Of a DNA stretch of 64,000 bases, positions 17,280-25,894 are shown piece by piece. A program made the translations under genes and the position numbers. The notes beneath the pieces were generated by a model, which saw nothing but the letters and a program-made list of their open reading frames with translations, searched no databases and was not told the origin of the DNA. Origin of the DNA: JAGQIB01 sp041393395 (lineage in GTDB: Bacteria > ARS69); contig JAWKKG010000005.1 of assembly GCA_041393395.1 (NCBI GenBank), forward strand, positions 372,001-436,000. The letters run 5' to 3'. How positions within the stretch are numbered: position 1 is the first letter of the stretch; every line of letters starts with the position of its first letter.

Positions 17280-17990
17280 CTACTGCCGCCCGAGGAACTC
17301 GAGGTTCGCGCGCGCCACGGCGTGACTCGAATCGCGCCGCACGACCTCCGCGAGATCGCGTCGCGCTTCGTCGTCCCGGCCGTCGCGATAGGCGATCGCG
17401 GCGCGCAGCACGAGCAGATCCTCGGATTCCGGGTAGCGGGTGAGCGCTTCCGAAGTCGCCTCCCAGGCGGCCGCGGACTGTCCCGTCGCGAGAAGGGCTG
17501 CCGCCCGCCAGTAGCCCACGGACGCCGACGGTTGCTCGATCCAGCGTCGATCCAGCACCGCGATCGTTCGATCGAGCGAGGTCGGATCCGGAGCGCCGGA
17601 GCGATAGCCGGATTCCGTCGTCGCTTCCGGTGCGCCCGGCAGGACGAAGCCCGCCGAGCTCCAGCGCGCCGCGGCCCGGAGCAGCTCCTGCTCCGGAACG
17701 TAGTCGGGGGCGGATCTCGGAGCGGGCCGACCGAACCACACGACGAACGCCAGGAGGGCCGCCACCGCGAGCGGCGCCGCAATCCGCCACGCCGGACCTC
17801 GCCCCGACTTCACCACGAGCGGCGCGGAGGAACTCTCCGACTCCCTCCACTCCGACACGACCTCGACCGCCTCCGCGTACGCCGCCAGGCAGGAGCGGCA
17901 ACTCTCGAGATGGGCCGATTCGTCGCGGGTCGCGGGGCGACCGTCGGCGAGCTCTGCGATCGTTTCTTCGTCCAAATGCGGGGGGGTCAT
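17280..17990 (-). CDS. Anti-sigma factor with HC2-type zinc motif, membrane span and TPR-like tail
   Basis: The 236-aa protein starts at ATG 17990, overlapping the sigma-factor stop by 4 nt. Its N-terminus (EETIAELADGR...SAHLESCRSCLAAYAEA) carries the HxxxCxxC zinc-binding anti-sigma motif. One transmembrane segment follows (IAAPLAVAALLAFVVWFG). The extracytoplasmic C-terminal half has helical repeats (VGYWRAAALLATGQSAAAWEA, DLLVLRAAIAYRDGRDDEAR). It should bind and inhibit the cognate sigma factor encoded directly upstream. Confidence 0.8.
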   Translation of the reverse strand: MTPPHLDEETIAELADGRPATRDESAHLESCRSCLAAYAEAVEVVSEWRESESSSAPLVVKSGRGPAWRIAAPLAVAALLAFVVWFGRPAPRSAPDYVPEQELLRAAARWSSAGFVLPGAPEATTESGYRSGAPDPTSLDRTIAVLDRRWIEQPSASVGYWRAAALLATGQSAAAWEATSEALTRYPESEDLLVLRAAIAYRDGRDDEARRDLAEVVRRDSSHAVARANLEFLGRQ

Positions 17991-18850
17991 CGTTCCTCGA
18001 GCGTCGTGTCGATCCGGTTCGCGGCGCGCTTCAGCAAGCGCCGAACCCTCTCGAGCACGGTGAAGACCTGGCGCGTCGGCACACCTCGCCGCTCGGCGAT
18101 CTCGCGAGCGGTCCAGCCCCGATGGTAGCGCAGATCGACCGCCTCCCGCTCCTCCGGCGAGAGCGTTTCGAGATGATCGAGAATCCTCTGGGCCCGTTGC
18201 ATGGCTTCCTGACGCATCATCTGCGTCTCGGGCGTTTCCGCCCGCGCGTGTGCACTCGCCTGGGTACGCGCTTCGACGAGGTAGCGGAGAAGCCGTCCCG
18301 ACACCTCTCCCACGGAACGCGCGGCGAGGTCGTACGACAGGCGATCGAGGACGTGTGCGGGGATTCGCGCGTGGATCGCCCGCAGCGCGGCCACGACCCG
18401 CGGGCGGGACTCCGACTCGTTTCCGTTGCCGAGCCGATGGCAGACCGCCTCGAACGACCACCCGTCCAGATAGAACAGACGGAAGACCTCTCGTTGCTCC
18501 GAGTCGAGTTCCTCGAGGCCCTTGAGGCGACCGCGGCGACCGCGATCTCGTCGAAGTCGATCGAGGCCAACACTGCGACACACGACCACCAGCCACGTCG
18601 CGAGGCTGGACCGCCCTTCCCAGGTGGCGAGCCCGCCGCTCCGGAGGCGCTCGAGCACCTCCGCGTACAGGTCCCGGGCCTCCTCCGGATCGGTCGTCCA
18701 GCGCCGCGCCGAGGCCTGGATGAGCCTCGAGTAGCGCTCCAGCAGGCTGGCCCAGGCGACATCCGAGCCGTCCGTGACGGCGTCGACCAACCGGCGATCC
18801 TCGTCGCGGCGGGCCTCGGACGGACTGCGGGCGGGCTCGGGGGCGGGCAT
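17987..18850 (-). CDS. Sigma-70 family (ECF-like) RNA polymerase sigma factor
   Basis: The 287-aa protein starts at ATG 18850 (GTG 18853 is also possible). Region 2 is degenerate but visible: WASLLERYSRLIQASARRW, ARDLYAEVLERL and LATWLVVVCRSVGLDRLRR. Region 4 lies at the C-terminus: LETLSPEEREAVDLRYHRG, WTAREIAERRGVPTRQVFTVL. The ~100-residue spacer between the regions, including a second HTH-like block (LDSEQREVFRLFYLDGWSFEAV), makes it longer than a minimal ECF factor. It is coupled to a zinc-motif anti-sigma gene. Confidence 0.75.
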   Translation of the reverse strand: MPAPEPARSPSEARRDEDRRLVDAVTDGSDVAWASLLERYSRLIQASARRWTTDPEEARDLYAEVLERLRSGGLATWEGRSSLATWLVVVCRSVGLDRLRRDRGRRGRLKGLEELDSEQREVFRLFYLDGWSFEAVCHRLGNGNESESRPRVVAALRAIHARIPAHVLDRLSYDLAARSVGEVSGRLLRYLVEARTQASAHARAETPETQMMRQEAMQRAQRILDHLETLSPEEREAVDLRYHRGWTAREIAERRGVPTRQVFTVLERVRRLLKRAANRIDTTLEER

Positions 18851-19030
18851 CACGAGACTCTCCAGGGTGACGGCGGGGACCGAGAGTAGGCGTCTCTTGC
18901 TCGATTATGCGCGACGGATGAGCAGCCGGCTACATCCCCGCCTCCCGGCGACCGCAAGAGGCCCCGCGGGCGGTCGGCGCTCAATCGCTGCCCCTCCCGC
19001 GCCGATAGACCGAGATCAGGGGGAACGGGC

Positions 19031-19492
19031 TTGCACAAGACCACCGCACGAGGCTTCACGCTCATCGAGTTGATGATCGTGGTCGTGATCATGGGCATCC
19101 TCGTGCTGATCGGGATCCCGGCCTTCTTCAACATGCAGGGTCGCGCCAAGGTCGCTCAGGTCAAGAGCTCGATGCACACGGTGCAGATCGCCGTGGAGGA
19201 CTTCGCGACCCGGAACGACGGGATCTATCCGAACGACGCCACCGCCACGACCATCGACGGCGCGCTGACGCTCGCGCAGCTCCTGCCATCCGGAGCGATG
19301 CCCCTGAATCCCTTCACTGCGGCGCCGACCACGCTCGACTGGTCGAACGTGGTGAACACGGCCCCCGCCACGGATGCCGCCGGGGGAATCGCGCTGAACG
19401 TGACGCAGTCCGCCGGCAACTGGGACACGTACCAGATCCTCGGCGAAGACGACACCGCACTGCTGCTCACGCTCATCCTCTCGAACAACTGA
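19031..19492 (+). CDS. Type IV pilin / type II secretion pseudopilin-like protein
   Basis: The 153-aa prepilin has a class III signal with a short basic leader, Gly before the cleavage site, then FTLIELMIVVVIMGILVLIG with Glu at +5 and a long hydrophobic helix. The C-terminal globular part (NDGIYPNDATATTIDGALTL...) is PulG/major-pilin-like in size. The start appears to be TTG 19031 with GGGGA ahead of it. No assembly genes adjoin it, so it may be an orphan major or minor pilin served by machinery elsewhere. Cleavage by prepilin peptidase and assembly into a pilus or pseudopilus is family knowledge. Confidence 0.88.
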   Translation: MHKTTARGFTLIELMIVVVIMGILVLIGIPAFFNMQGRAKVAQVKSSMHTVQIAVEDFATRNDGIYPNDATATTIDGALTLAQLLPSGAMPLNPFTAAPTTLDWSNVVNTAPATDAAGGIALNVTQSAGNWDTYQILGEDDTALLLTLILSNN

Positions 19493-19535
19493 CGCCGCGC
19501 TTTCCCGCGCGCGCGGAACCTCGTAGTCTCCCGAC

Positions 19536-20405
19536 ATGGATGTCCATGTCGTCGACGGCACGTACGAGCTGTTCCGCCACTACTTCGCCGTGCCGTCGCG
19601 TCGCGACGACGCCGGCCAGGAAGTCGGTGCGCTCGTGGGTGTGGTGGGATCGATCCTCTCGATGATCGAAGACGGCGCGACGCATCTCGGTGTGGCCACC
19701 GATCACACGGTGGAGTCCTTCCGCAACGATCTCTACGACGGCTACAAGACCGGCGACGGCATCGAGCCGGCGCTGTTCCGCCAGTTCCACCCGCTCGAGG
19801 ACACCCTGGAGGCGGCGGGCGTTCGCGTGTGGCGCATGATCGATCAGGAGGCGGACGATGGTCTCGCCGCCGCCGCCGCGCGCGCCGCGGACGACTCCCG
19901 GGTCTCACGAGTACTCATCTGCAGCCCGGACAAGGACCTCGCGCAGTGCGTGCGCGGGCAGCGGGTGGTGCAGTTCGATCGACGGAAGCGCGAGATCCGC
20001 GACGAGTCCGGAGTGCGCGAGAAGTTCGGCGTGGGCCCGGAGTCCATTCCGGACTGGCTCGCCCTCGTCGGCGACTCGGCAGATGGCTTCCCCGGCGTGC
20101 CGCGCTGGGGCGCGAAGTCGGCGGCCGCCGTCCTCGGCGAGTACGAACACCTCGAGCACATCCCGCGGGAGGTCGCGGACTGGAGCGTGGACGTCCGCGG
20201 CGCGAAGGCGCTGGCCGGCACGCTGCGCGAGCACTGGGCGGACGCGCTCCTGTACCGCGACCTGGCGACGTTGCGGCGCGACGCGCCCGTGTTCGAGAGC
20301 GTGGAAGAGCTCCGCTGGCGCGGCCCCACCCCCGCGTTCGCCGACCTCTGCGCCCGGCTCGGCACCCCCGGGCTCGCCCGCCGGGCGGAGCGGCTTCGCG
20401 CCTGA
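19536..20405 (+). CDS. 5'-3' exonuclease (FEN / PolA N-terminal type)
   Basis: The 289-aa protein resembles the stand-alone 5' nuclease domain of DNA polymerase I. Metal-binding acidic motifs occur in order: VVDGTYELFRHYFA, MIDQEADDGLAAAAARA, VLICSPDKDLAQ and ALVGDSADGFPGVPRWGAKSA, the last being the helix-hairpin-helix DNA-binding region. Family members remove RNA primers or flaps. ATG 19536 starts at the first conserved aspartate motif. No polymerase domain follows. Orientation and the short gaps suggest it may be co-transcribed with the pilin gene or with enolase. Confidence 0.85.
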   Translation: MDVHVVDGTYELFRHYFAVPSRRDDAGQEVGALVGVVGSILSMIEDGATHLGVATDHTVESFRNDLYDGYKTGDGIEPALFRQFHPLEDTLEAAGVRVWRMIDQEADDGLAAAAARAADDSRVSRVLICSPDKDLAQCVRGQRVVQFDRRKREIRDESGVREKFGVGPESIPDWLALVGDSADGFPGVPRWGAKSAAAVLGEYEHLEHIPREVADWSVDVRGAKALAGTLREHWADALLYRDLATLRRDAPVFESVEELRWRGPTPAFADLCARLGTPGLARRAERLRA

Positions 20406-20569
20406 CCGGTGCCGCGACCGCCGCCGGCCATTGCCGTCCCGGCTTCGCCCGACCCGCGCGGATCCGTCTGGTCCCTCTCTCCCGTCCGCCCTACTATCCT
20501 TCGTCTCCGCATCCCGGCCCGGCCGGGATCGTGTCCGCCCGTGCTTCGAGAACCGGAGGATTCCCCGAA

Positions 20570-21865
20570 ATGCCCGCGACGATCGTCGACGTTCTGGCCC
20601 GCGAGATCCTGGATTCCCGCGGCAACCCCACCCTGGAAGTCGAGGTCACCCTGGAGAGCGGCATCACGGCCATCGCGGCCGTGCCGAGCGGCGCCTCCAC
20701 CGGCGAGAACGAGGCCGTCGAGCTGCGCGACGGCGACCCCGAGCGCTACGGCGGCAAGGGCGTGCTGAACGCCGTGGAGAAGGTCAACGAGGAGATCGCG
20801 CCCGAGGTCGTGGGCATGGACGCGACCGAGCAGGTGTTCCTGGATTCGCTGATGATCGACATGGACGGCACGCCGAACAAGAGCAACCTCGGCGCGAACG
20901 CGATCCTCGGCGTGTCCATGGCGGTCGCGCACGCGGCGGCCGGCGTGACCGGGCAGCCGCTGTACCGCTACCTCGGCGGCTTCAACGCGAAGACGCTGCC
21001 CGTTCCCATGATGAACATCCTGAACGGCGGCGCGCACGCGGACAACAACGTGGACATCCAGGAGTTCATGATCGTGCCGGCCGGCGCGGAGACGTTCGCG
21101 GAGGCGCTGCGCCTCGGCGCCGAGGTGTTCCACGCGCTGAAGAAGGTCCTCAAGGACAAGGGCCTGAACACCGCGGTCGGCGACGAGGGCGGCTTCGCCC
21201 CGAATCTCAAGAGCAACGCCGAAGCGCTCGACGTGATCATGACCGCCTGCGAGAAGGCGGGCCACGAGCCGGGCCGCAAGGTCTGGATCGCACTGGATGC
21301 GGCCTCTTCCGAGTTCTACAAGGGCGGCAAGTACGTGCTCGAGGCGGAGCAGCACAAGGAGCGCGACGCCGCGGGCATGGTGGAGTTCTACCGCGATCTC
21401 TGCGCGCGCTACCCGATCGTGTCGATCGAGGACGGCGTGGCGGAGGGCGACTGGGCGGGCTGGCGCCTGCTCACGGATGCGCTCGGCGACTCGATCCAGC
21501 TCGTGGGCGACGATCTCTTCGTGACGAACACGCGCTTCCTGCAGCGCGGCATCGACGAGAAGTGCGCGAACTCGATCCTCGTGAAGGTCAACCAGATCGG
21601 CACGCTCACGGAAACGTTCGACGCGATGGACCTCGCCATGCGCAACCGCTACACGTGCGTGGTGTCGCACCGCAGCGGCGAGACCGAGGACACCACGATC
21701 GCGGACATCGCCGTGGCGTTCAACGCCGGCCAGATCAAGACCGGCTCGCTCTCGCGCAGCGATCGTCTCGCGAAGTACAACCGGCTCCTCCGCATCGAGC
21801 ACGAGCTCGCGGAGACGGCGTACTTCCCGGGTCTCTCCGCGTTCCCGGGGCGGCCGCGCGGCTAG
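20570..21865 (+). CDS. eno: Enolase
   Basis: The 431-aa glycolytic enolase converts 2-phosphoglycerate to phosphoenolpyruvate in the cytosol. The full-length protein has AREILDSRGNPTLEVEV, the mobile loop SGASTGENEAVELRD, NVDIQEFMI, GDEGGFAPNL, the Mg2+ ligands in SIEDG and GDDLFVTN, KVNQIGTLTET and the signature SHRSGETEDT. ATG 20570 is preceded by CCGGAGGA about 10 nt upstream. The septum-formation-like gene follows, an arrangement common in bacteria. Confidence 0.98.
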   Translation: MPATIVDVLAREILDSRGNPTLEVEVTLESGITAIAAVPSGASTGENEAVELRDGDPERYGGKGVLNAVEKVNEEIAPEVVGMDATEQVFLDSLMIDMDGTPNKSNLGANAILGVSMAVAHAAAGVTGQPLYRYLGGFNAKTLPVPMMNILNGGAHADNNVDIQEFMIVPAGAETFAEALRLGAEVFHALKKVLKDKGLNTAVGDEGGFAPNLKSNAEALDVIMTACEKAGHEPGRKVWIALDAASSEFYKGGKYVLEAEQHKERDAAGMVEFYRDLCARYPIVSIEDGVAEGDWAGWRLLTDALGDSIQLVGDDLFVTNTRFLQRGIDEKCANSILVKVNQIGTLTETFDAMDLAMRNRYTCVVSHRSGETEDTTIADIAVAFNAGQIKTGSLSRSDRLAKYNRLLRIEHELAETAYFPGLSAFPGRPRG

Positions 21866-21946
21866 GGGCTTGCCACCTCCCTCCCCTTCGGTATGATGGC
21901 GCCGGTTCGGATGGCCGGCGCGGATCGGCCGACGGGGTGGGGAGAC

Positions 21947-22507
21947 GTGGGGAAGACGAGTCCATTCGGCGACTACGTGCCGGCCCAGCCGAAGGTGGGC
22001 TCGGGGCGCGCCGCGCTCGCGAAGCGCGCCCGCGCTCGCGGCGGCGGCGAGCGCAAGGATGCCGCCCGTGCCGCGCGACGCGGTCTCTCCCGCTCCACGA
22101 ACAACCGCCGGGTCCGGCAGCGCGCGGATCCGGCCAAGCTCGCCTCGGTGCGCCGCGGGTTCGGCGTCCTGGCCTCGCACACCCGCCACTTCAAGCAGCG
22201 CTTCCTCGAGGCCAAGCGCCTCCGCCATCTCGTGATCGTGATCGCGGCCGGGTGGGCGATCTGGACGTTCGTGCTCGGCGACGCGAGCGTGCCGCGGCTG
22301 TTCACGTTGCGTCACCGGAACGCGAAGCTCACGACGGAGGTCGAGCAGCTCGACCGGGAGCAGCAGGCGCTCGAGAAGGACGTGCGCGCGCTTGCCTCCG
22401 GCGACCGCGCCACCGTGGAGAAGATCGCGCGCGACGAGCACGCGATGGTGCGCGAGGGCGAGGTGCTCGTTCGCTTCTTCGAGCCCGGCGAGGAGCAGAA
22501 GCCGTGA
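21947..22507 (+). CDS. FtsB/DivIC-like septum formation initiator
   Basis: The protein has a long basic N-terminal cytoplasmic region, one transmembrane segment (LVIVIAAGWAIWTFVLG), then a periplasmic coiled coil (NAKLTTEVEQLDREQQALEK) and the family's end pattern EKIARDEHAMVREGEVLVRF. This is the DivIC/FtsB layout, a divisome protein that pairs with FtsL. It follows enolase, a classic position for ftsB. GTG 21947 is preferred because GGGGAG lies just upstream; ATG 21893 would add 18 residues. The 80-residue basic N-terminal extension is longer than in E. coli FtsB. Confidence 0.78.
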   Translation: MGKTSPFGDYVPAQPKVGSGRAALAKRARARGGGERKDAARAARRGLSRSTNNRRVRQRADPAKLASVRRGFGVLASHTRHFKQRFLEAKRLRHLVIVIAAGWAIWTFVLGDASVPRLFTLRHRNAKLTTEVEQLDREQQALEKDVRALASGDRATVEKIARDEHAMVREGEVLVRFFEPGEEQKP

Positions 22508-22908
22508 ACGTCGCGCGTCCTCTCCCGGACCGCGCCCGGCGCTCGATCCCCCGCTTCGCCCGCACCCTCGCGTACCTGGCCACCGGGATCGCGTGTGCGA
22601 TCGCGATCGGCTGCGCGTCCGGCGACTCCCCGCTCGACGTGATCGACCCGGAAGCCGTCCCCGCCGAGCCCACCTGGGACCAGGCGAACGCGATCCTGCA
22701 GCTCGAGTGCGCGCCCTGTCATCGCGCCGGCGACGAGGAGCAGGACTTCGAGTCGTGCGCGGGAATCCGACGGAATCTGTCCGGCATCTCGGACACGGCG
22801 CTCGATGGGAACTCGATGCCGCCCGGAGCGTGGCCGCGCCTCACGAGCGAGCAGAAACTCCTGCTGCGCCGCTGGATCTCGCAGGGCGCGGTGTCGCCGT
22901 GCAATTGA
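22504..22908 (+). CDS. Monohaem cytochrome-like lipoprotein
   Basis: The 134-aa protein starts at GTG 22504, overlapping the stop of the FtsB-like gene. It has a lipoprotein signal (lipobox IGCAS, Cys37) and one haem-binding CAPCH motif. The C-terminal part (MPPGAWPRLTSEQKLLLRRW) includes a methionine that could be the sixth haem ligand; MPP followed by a W.SQGA end is typical of c-type cytochromes of the planctomycete-type/PSCyt family. It is anchored in the periplasm and precedes the dihaem protein with a 10-nt overlap, so it probably hands electrons to it. Confidence 0.72.
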   Translation: MNVARPLPDRARRSIPRFARTLAYLATGIACAIAIGCASGDSPLDVIDPEAVPAEPTWDQANAILQLECAPCHRAGDEEQDFESCAGIRRNLSGISDTALDGNSMPPGAWPRLTSEQKLLLRRWISQGAVSPCN

Positions 22909-24335
22909 GACGTCGCCTCGCGCTCCTGGCGCTCGCCGCGACGTTCGGGATCGGCGGCGCGTTCGGGTCGCGCGATCTCGAGGCCACTCCCCTGTACGCC
23001 GCCCGCTCGTCCCGCACCTGCGACAACTGTCACCTCACGCCGAACGAGTGGGTCGACCCCGTGCTCGCGGAGCGGAAGTGCACGCTGTCTTGCCAGGCGT
23101 GCCACGTGGACCCGGCCGGCGGCGGCATGCGCAACGCATCCGGCGTCTTCTTCGGCCGCGCCACGGTGCCGGCGATCGCCACGAGCCCGCGGCCCACGCA
23201 GGACTGGGACCGGAACCTCCCGTTCGTGGGACGGCGTGATCGGGCCACCACGTACTCGAGCGACCTCCCGCTCGGGCCGAACCGGTTCGAGGACGTGGAG
23301 TCGTTCCGGGATTCCGCGAACGATCGCTTCGGGTACGGATCGCCGCTCGGTGCGTCTTCCAAGTATGCGTTCTGGCCGGGCCGCTACGGCGCGGTGAATG
23401 CCGACCCCGCGTTCGCGATCGGCGTCGACGCGCGGATCGCCTTCCTGTCGCAGGGCGCGCTCGTGTTCCCGATGCAGTTCGACCTCCCGATGCGACTCCA
23501 TCCGGTGGAGCACCTGACCGTGTTCGCGAACACCGGCGCGCGCGGGCGACGCAGCGGGTACTCCGATGCCTTCGACGACGACCACACGCCGTACTTCCGC
23601 GAGGCGTTCGTGCTGCTGCATGAGGCGCCGTACCAGGCGTACGTGAAGGCGGGCCGGTTCGTGCCCCGGTTCGGACTGCGCCTCGACGACCACACGATGC
23701 GCACGCGACGCGAATTCGAGCTCGATGGCGCGCTGCCGGAATCCCGCGTGACCGGAGTCGAGATCGGCGCCGCGCCGAACTACCCGGTGCTGTCGTTCTC
23801 CTGGTTCCGGATGGCGTCGCGCACGCGCGGGCCCGATTCCTGGGACGTCTTCGACGTGGACGATGGCAAGGGCGCCGCCGCGCACGTGGGCTGGCGCGCG
23901 CTCGGCTGGTCGGCCGGCGGCAGCGGACTGTGGCGCTCGCGACCGCTCGCAGAAGGCGGCGACACCACGACGTACGCGCTGTGGGGATCCTGGAACCCGT
24001 GGTTCTCCCACCGCGATCTGCCGGTGACCGTGCAGGGCGAGCTCGACTGGGGACGTTTCCAGCGCGCGAGCGGGCGCGAATCCACGAAGCTCGCAACGTA
24101 CGTCGAGGCGGACTGGCTGGCGGCCAACGGCGTGAACCTGCTGGTCGCCCACGACTTCGCCGATCCCGATCGCGAGGTCGCAGACGACGAGTCGCACCGC
24201 GTGCAGGCCGGGATGCAGATCACCCCCTACCCCGGTTTCACGCTGGACGGACGCATTCGCGCGCTCATCCCGCTCGGGGCCGCGAGCGAGGGATCGAGCG
24301 CGGACCTCTTCGTGCAGCTGCACGTCTGGCGGTAG
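22899..24335 (+). CDS. Dihaem cytochrome fused to a predicted outer-membrane beta-barrel
   Basis: The 478-aa protein (GTG 22899; TTG 22905 also possible) has a signal peptide and two haem motifs near the N-terminus, CDNCH (41-45) and CQACH (65-69). The remaining ~380 residues alternate polar and aromatic-rich strands (for example YQAYVKAGRFVPRFGLRL, YPVLSFSWFRMASR, LPVTVQGELDWGRFQ) and end LFVQLHVWR, where a terminal aromatic strand is typical of outer-membrane barrels. A haem domain joined to a porin-like barrel suggests electron transfer at or across the outer membrane. The barrel call is by pattern only. Confidence 0.65.
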   Translation: MQLRRRLALLALAATFGIGGAFGSRDLEATPLYAARSSRTCDNCHLTPNEWVDPVLAERKCTLSCQACHVDPAGGGMRNASGVFFGRATVPAIATSPRPTQDWDRNLPFVGRRDRATTYSSDLPLGPNRFEDVESFRDSANDRFGYGSPLGASSKYAFWPGRYGAVNADPAFAIGVDARIAFLSQGALVFPMQFDLPMRLHPVEHLTVFANTGARGRRSGYSDAFDDDHTPYFREAFVLLHEAPYQAYVKAGRFVPRFGLRLDDHTMRTRREFELDGALPESRVTGVEIGAAPNYPVLSFSWFRMASRTRGPDSWDVFDVDDGKGAAAHVGWRALGWSAGGSGLWRSRPLAEGGDTTTYALWGSWNPWFSHRDLPVTVQGELDWGRFQRASGRESTKLATYVEADWLAANGVNLLVAHDFADPDREVADDESHRVQAGMQITPYPGFTLDGRIRALIPLGAASEGSSADLFVQLHVWR

Positions 24336-24351
24336 CGCCGGCGAGAAATCG

Positions 24352-25764
24352 CTACGGGCGCAGACCCGCGATGAGTCCGAGGTCGTACACGTCCGACGCG
24401 TACAGCACCTCGTGCGCGAACCCGAACAGCACCGCGGCCACGAGGCCGAGCCGCACGAGTCGCGAGGGCCGTTCCGCCGCGGCCGCCGACAGGAACACGA
24501 TCGCGAGCGCGTGCAGCGGCACGACGTATCGCTCGAAGATCCGGAACTTCCCGAACGAAAGCGCCGCGAAGCCGCCGATCGTCATCAGCGCGAGGAAACG
24601 CGCTTCGCGGGATCCCGCGCCCGGCCCGAGACGACGCCACGCCGCGTCGACGATCACGCCGAACGACGCGAGCGACAGGAACACGATCGCGAGACTCACG
24701 GGCTCGCCGAGACGGAGCCGGAGCGTGGTCACGACGTGCAGGTACGTGCCGTACGTCGTCACGAGCTCGGGCCCTCGCACGAGGCGACACGCGATCGTGA
24801 GCGCCGCGGCGGCGCCCACGATCAGGGCGACGCGCCGGAGCGGCAGGCGGGCCGCGAGGGCCAGGGCGAACGTCGCCGGCAGGAGGTAGTAGCCGACCGT
24901 CGCGGCCATGCTCACGAGCGCGAGGCCGAGGTGCGACGGGTAGCCGCCCGGGATCTCGTACGCCGCTTCCAGGCCGAGGAATCCGTCCTCGCGCAACATC
25001 GTCGGCGGCACGAGTCCGCCCCAGAGTGCCAGCCGAACCGCGATCGCGAGGAACGGGATCGCCAGAGCCACGATCGTCCCCGCCGTGAGCGGTCGCCGCT
25101 GCTCGCCCGGCGCGAGCAGGCGCTCGCCCAGCAGGAACACGAGGACCAGCGCCGGGCCGAAGCTCATCGACTGCCGCACGAGCGCGGAAACGAGCCCGGC
25201 CAGCGACGCGATCCAGAGCGCGCCGGTCCCGCCCGTCCGCAGGTAGCGCAGCTGCGCGAGCCAGGCCGCGACCAGGAACAGGAACGCCGCGTAGTCCGTC
25301 ATCACCGTGAAGTAGCAGACACCGAAGTACGGGAAGGCGGCGAGCAGCAAGGTGGAGTCGCGCCAGTCCGCGCCCCCGGCGCGCGCCACGCCCGCGAACA
25401 GCGCGATCGTGGCGAGGCCGCCGAGCAGCATCACGAACCGGTAGCGCGCCACGTCGTCACCGAGCACGCGACCGATGCCGCCGAGCACGATGTGGTAGAA
25501 CGGCCCCATCTCGATCGGTGCTTCCCGGAGGTCCTTTGCCTCCGGAGCGCGGTGCGCGAACTCCTGCACGAGCGGGAGGTGGTACGTCTTCTCGTCGCGC
25601 TTCGCCTCGAAACCGAGACCGGCCCGGAGCGGCACCCAGAGCAGCAGCAACGCGAGCGCCGCGAGGGAAAAGACGTCGCGGACGCCGGGGCGGAACGAAG
25701 ATTGAAGGGGCACGGGCGGCGAAAACCTCGGTCGGGGGCGCGGCGGCTTTCGTCGATGATGCAC
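24352..25764 (-). CDS. GT-C-like polytopic membrane glycosyltransferase
   Basis: The 470-aa protein has about ten hydrophobic segments. The first luminal/periplasmic loop carries DEKTYHLPLVQEFAHR and then EMGPFYHIVLGG, the acidic D/E-x(n)-H-P arrangement found in GT-C enzymes (ALG10, PMT/ArnT). Such enzymes move a sugar from a polyprenyl-phosphate carrier to an acceptor on the outer face of the inner membrane. The start GTG 25764 gives a basic N-terminus before the first span. No glycan cluster surrounds it, so the acceptor is unknown. It converges on the haem-barrel gene with a 16-nt gap. Confidence 0.65.
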   Translation of the reverse strand: MHHRRKPPRPRPRFSPPVPLQSSFRPGVRDVFSLAALALLLLWVPLRAGLGFEAKRDEKTYHLPLVQEFAHRAPEAKDLREAPIEMGPFYHIVLGGIGRVLGDDVARYRFVMLLGGLATIALFAGVARAGGADWRDSTLLLAAFPYFGVCYFTVMTDYAAFLFLVAAWLAQLRYLRTGGTGALWIASLAGLVSALVRQSMSFGPALVLVFLLGERLLAPGEQRRPLTAGTIVALAIPFLAIAVRLALWGGLVPPTMLREDGFLGLEAAYEIPGGYPSHLGLALVSMAATVGYYLLPATFALALAARLPLRRVALIVGAAAALTIACRLVRGPELVTTYGTYLHVVTTLRLRLGEPVSLAIVFLSLASFGVIVDAAWRRLGPGAGSREARFLALMTIGGFAALSFGKFRIFERYVVPLHALAIVFLSAAAAERPSRLVRLGLVAAVLFGFAHEVLYASDVYDLGLIAGLRP

Positions 25765-25837
25765 GCCCGCGTGTGCACGCGCAAGCGGACCGAAGGACGC
25801 GGCGGGCCACCGGAGCGGGCCTGCACCGTGAACGAGT

Positions 25838-25868
25838 GACGGCCCCGGTCTCCCCGACCAGGGCCGTC
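25838..25868 (-). terminator. Hairpin downstream of the beta-helix surface protein gene
   Basis: GACGGCCCCGGTC and GACCAGGGCCGTC form a 13-bp stem with one mismatch and a 5-nt loop, lying 27 nt beyond the stop of the minus-strand gene at 25895. No strong U-tract is seen. Confidence 0.55.
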
Positions 25869-25894
25869 TGGAACCGTCGGGGCCGTTCCCCCGC

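Noticed and set aside
19844..22441. 865-codon minus-strand open frame across enolase
   Set aside because: Enolase, the exonuclease and the FtsB-like gene on the plus strand are unmistakable. The antisense product is a repetitive H/R/V/E sequence.
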